Shown piece by piece: positions 60,901 through 64,000 of a stretch of 64,000 nt of DNA. The stretch spans positions 911,202 to 975,201 of the forward strand of contig NMRA01000080.1 of the NCBI GenBank assembly GCA_002633005.1. The letters run 5' to 3'. Under the pieces are notes generated by a model. That model did no database searches and was not told where the DNA came from. It saw only the letters and a program-made list of their open reading frames with translations. This stretch comes from Phoronis australis. Taxonomy: Eukaryota; Phoronida; Phoronidae. How positions within the stretch are numbered: the stretch's first letter is position 1; every line of letters starts with the position of its first letter. The translations under genes and the position numbers were made by a program.

Positions 60901-63423
60901 TTGCACTAAATACTCTCGAAAACCATTTCGTGAAATCCAGGATATTATTTTTGTGTTCATTATTATGTATGATTCCTTTGCCAATTTCAATCATGATCAG
61001 CCGCAAATTAAAAAAATAATAATTCACGCGCATAATTTATTATTCAAATAGAAATATTTGAACTGACACACTAAACTGTTGATGAGCAATCACAGGAAAG
61101 TTATACTCGTGAATATTGCATGTAAACTGGTTAACGTTTCAGGCTCAATCCTCCCACGTATCGGTTAAATTATATATTTGATTTTCTTCCTTTAGATCAA
61201 AATTGTCAATCTGTTGCAGAGGACTTTCGTTTAAATGAAGAATGCCCGGCATCATCATCGCGAAACGACAACCTTGATAGCAGTTGCACACCGTTTGCTG
61301 TTGTGCAGATAGGAAATGAGAATGAAGTTCATCTTTCTCTGTCGGGGAACAATGGACTAGGGACGACAAGCAATGCAAGCGAAGTGCCAGGTAAATATGA
61401 GACACTAAACTTTTGGTCATATGTCAGTACATTCCACTAATTCATGACGAGTGCATTCTATCGCACTCGTCTATAAAGCGAAATAACTCCTGTAATCCTC
61501 GCTGATAGCGCTGCTCAGATTACAGTACATGTACATTGACAGATTTCGAATCAATACAACGTATTATTTTGAGAATGCGTTCTGTGGAGTCCTATATCGG
61601 TGCACTAGCAATCGCCGCTGTAATAAAGCACACTGCCGCATAGACGGTGCAGCACTGAAAAAAGTAGGAGACTATAGCCCATCCAGTCCCATGTGGTGAG
61701 CCGACCATATGCAGATGTTTACACCATACTATAACATGGATGACAGAGAACGGATGTTTACTACTTACCAATATTTGAGAAGTTATCGTTTAATAACGCG
61801 TCTTGAACATGCCTTACAGGGAGGTGACGACCACAGTTCGCTATTCTTATCTTACAATTTGCTATGAAATCAGTCACAGTACTTCTACAGGCGGATTTAG
61901 GACACAATATGGAGAACAAGGGATTTTTCTCATTTTTGTAAGATCTTTGTAGCATCAAATTGGACCCCTTACCAAGTCCATTGGTTGAAAAGTTACCTCT
62001 TCCACAGGCCATGATAGCTTGTGTTGTACCGGTATTTCAACACGGAGCAGATAATTCTGTTCACATTCACGAAGAATCCTATCAAACTTCTCGAAAAGAC
62101 GGTAAAGTCACAAAAGGTGAGCATATTTGAAATAGTGGTGTTACATTTTGTCTTTTTAGTCAAAATTGAGAATCGTTGACTACATAACGACGAAGTACGG
62201 CATTATCAAGACACTCTCTGTTGTTAGCATCAGTACACACCGTTTTGATGCGATAACATGTTTTTATCAATATATACCGTTTGGTATGATATTCTGTTTA
62301 CATTAGCATATTCCATTTTGATACGATATCATGTTTACGTCAGTATATACCATTTTGAAGCGATGCCATGTTTTCACCAGCCCAGCATCATCATCAACAC
62401 GCGTGACGTTATCATTAATTTGTTGCGATGCGCAGTAAAATTTTTGTAGTAAACAAAAAGAGAATTCCGTTGTCATTTCAGTCACAGCATCTCATCGTGA
62501 ATTGTCTGAAGATGACGTTCACACGGCTCTCCAAGGCGCAGGCATCAACAGAACAACAGCGGAACCAAGGCAACACTTAACTCGGTCCCTCAATAACTTA
62601 CGTACAGGTGAAAATATTCATAAATTGGTTGCTATTCGCTGCAAAATGTTTTCGAAATTGAAAAGGCAGAGAGCTTAACGGGAAATGTTCGGCAAGCACA
62701 TGACTCACCGAAGCATTGCACCTATATGGCGGTGCATAAAAAACGCTTCAGTCACTCGTTGTGTTGAGTATTATCAGTTTTTGATTTCCTTTATTATTTC
62801 CGATATGGAACACGGAAAGGTCTTTATCAATCGAGATACGGCCACATGTAGGAGCACTTGATAAATTTACAGTCGTAGATGTATTTCCGTATTTTATTGG
62901 TAATAACTCAAGCACGATTTTATTTTCGAGCCTCGGAAGTGGGATCACCTGTATTAAAGAGTTCCCACCATGCATTTTCTTACTTTTTCAGGTTTCAGTT
63001 AGCTAATATGAATCGAATACCATAAAATCTTGCTAAATAGGCACTTTTTATGCCAAATAGTGGCAACTTTTTTAATTTTGAAGAAAAATTACTTATTTCT
63101 AAGTTTCCCGCCAAATGATGCAATGGGTGGAAGACGGTTGGCCGCTTGACAATCATTTGCAATGTCGGAACACTGCAGGTCAGAAGACAATGACAATATT
63201 AGGCGAGAATTGGACAATTATTATGCAGACAGAGAGGAGAGTGGATACGGGCACTTATACTCAAGTACTTGAAGAATCAGACAATGAATTCGATTTCCCA
63301 TTTAGCGAACTTTCGTCGGGTTTCAGGCCGTATGAACTCGACCCACTTGCACGAGAAATGACATATGTGAGCCACAACCAACTCTACCAAGTGGTGGTCA
63401 CTACTCACAAAATAGACACTTAA
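57923..63423 (+). CDS. Unidentified gene with small phase-1 exons and alternative ends
   Basis: Exons: 57923-58136 (acceptor tcttgcag, donor gtatga), 61196-61390 (ctttag, gtaaat), 62051-62116 (gagcag, gtgagc), 62482-62607 (tttcag, gtgaaa), then either 63179-63423 (actgcag, stop TAA) or a tiny end at 62992-63002 (Gly-Phe-Ser-stop). Every internal junction is phase 1, so the middle exons could be skipped without breaking the frame. The peptide is acidic and rich in Ser, Thr and Asn: TANLVYVTENDSSPELEM, RNDNLDSSCTPFAVVQIGNE, NSVHIHEESYQTSRKDG, RELSEDDVHTALQGAGI, and a last exon with EESDNEFDFPFSELSSGF. No catalytic domain is visible. An intracellular tail or disordered region is my inference. 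Upstream exons are probably missing. Alternatively exon 1 could run on to its own stop at 58190-58192. Confidence 0.5.
58599..59806. mobile_element. THAP-type DNA transposon remnant with long inverted arms
   Basis: The left arm (58599 to about 58915) and right arm (59806 back to about 59500) are inverted copies of roughly 300 bp starting aaaggc(a/g)aaggcaacc. They share ttttcacttatttacagct, tctgactgtgag, cggttgtgataagttcgg and the start of a THAP-domain ORF. The outermost motif is ttat/tctt plus aaaggc; no certain target duplication is visible. The element sits in the first recognised intron of the plus-strand gene. Confidence 0.75.
58920..59548 (-). pseudogene. Broken THAP-domain transposase gene
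   Basis: Starts at ATG 59548-59546 with MPRSFCVPGCTHVYRLT, then continues in other frames: GTLHRFPKDDTLRRTWLAR, then YRVCGKHFLPSDYERD and LKKGAIPSFP, which together make up the zinc-binding THAP pattern (C-x4-C, W, C-x2-H, then a proline-rich end). A Ser-rich linker follows, then FIVDLSTVLELFRRCQVCGE and a further Cys/His cluster resembling the zinc region after THAP in Kolobok-like transposases. At least two frameshifts separate the parts and there is no catalytic domain, so it is dead. The left arm (58867 onwards, plus strand) holds a second, even shorter copy of the same start, MPRCCCVLGCTHYRL. Confidence 0.7.
61640..61710 (+). mobile_element. GC-rich fold-back repeat, single unit
   Basis: agacggtgcagcactgaaaa, then aggagactatagccc and atgtggtgagccgacc. 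It is one diverged unit of the 22006-22146 family, in the intron after 61390. Confidence 0.55.
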
Positions 63424-63767
63424 TAATTACTGACAAAGGCCACAGCCAACCTGGGTTACTCGTATTCACTATTGCCGTGATGGAATGAGCACAGTCTAAA
63501 CACAATATGCATAAGCCTACTTGTAGTAGCACTCGATCTGGGCCGGGGTCCAGGGCCTGGCATCACTCGCCCTAGAATGGAAGCAGTTTGTTCGTTATTT
63601 ACAAAATTTGCAAATGCACTTACTTGGTGGTGAGTCCTTCATTGTAACGCCGCTTATGTGTGTGGTCGAAACACGATTCTTTGAAATGTGCCGATCAAAG
63701 TGTGGCTTACGCCAAACTGAATCTCATGTTCCACACTGACACTCCACACTCTTGTTCGACGCACAAT
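63424..63767. other. 3' flank of the plus-strand gene
   Basis: No AATAAA or further exon is evident between the stop codon at 63423 and the fold-back repeat at 63768. Confidence 0.35.
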
Positions 63768-63912
63768 CATGGGTGGCGCAGCACTGAAAAAAGTGGGGGC
63801 TAACCCCCCTCAGCCCTCCTGTGTTGCACCGCCTATAGACCATGGGCGGCTTAGCCCTGAAAAAGTGGGGGGCTATAGCCCTACCCTAGGCCCCTATGGT
63901 GCGCCGCCCATG
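63768..63912 (+). mobile_element. Twin-unit GC-rich fold-back repeat
   Basis: Begins catgggtggcgcagcactga and ends tggtgcgccgcccatg, inverted complements at the outer ends, with an inner join tatagaccatgggcggc between the two units. Close match to 22006-22146. Confidence 0.78.
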
Positions 63913-64000
63913 ACAAACCGATGCCATTTTTGTGCAACTTTCACGTATTTAGGAAATTTGAACACTAAGACGTTCACAGTCAAGTTGTTGTTACCACAGT

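Overview
The window is an AT-rich, intron-rich nuclear genome segment from an animal. Coding sequence comes in short exons (26 to about 320 bp) with GT-AG introns, and the introns are full of small fold-back transposons, (AAT)n microsatellites and a possible tRNA-derived SINE. No prokaryotic signals such as operons or Shine-Dalgarno sites are visible. A marine invertebrate is my best guess; the species cannot be told from the sequence alone. A single N at 21274 marks an unresolved assembly point.

Layout. 1-8100: AT-rich satellite-like DNA, including two adjacent copies of a ~2.35 kb unit and decayed partial copies. 8865-10440: a minisatellite whose two halves run in opposite orientation around a pair of strong hairpins. 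11688-14381: a second tandem duplication (~1.3 kb unit), one copy carrying a 172-bp fold-back insertion with a 12-bp target duplication. 14382-19077: no gene I can defend. 19078-22872 (+): the 3' exons of an unidentified gene, with a duplicated 26-nt microexon that would switch the C-terminus. 23343-49228 (-): the main gene, about 25 exons and roughly 1,260 codons, encoding a DUF4062 - P-loop STAND NTPase - TPR protein of the TTC41/GNN and nephrocystin-3-like type. It converges on the preceding gene with about 470 bp between stop codons. 52956-56167 (-): a weakly supported membrane-protein gene. 57923-63423 (+): an unidentified gene of small phase-1 exons with alternative last exons, interrupted by a THAP-domain DNA transposon remnant with long inverted arms (about 58599-59806).

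The main gene is the only one whose function can be argued. STAND NTPases are signal-dependent ATPase switches: an N-terminal effector or sensor domain, a nucleotide-binding switch, and a C-terminal repeat domain that binds the trigger. All splice junctions but one keep the reading frame, and the P-loop, Walker B and NPLFLK motifs are present, so the gene looks intact. I see no evidence of genes working together as a local pathway. The most unusual structures are the inverted minisatellite with mirrored hairpins, the duplicated frame-switching microexon, and several families of fold-back elements shared across the window.
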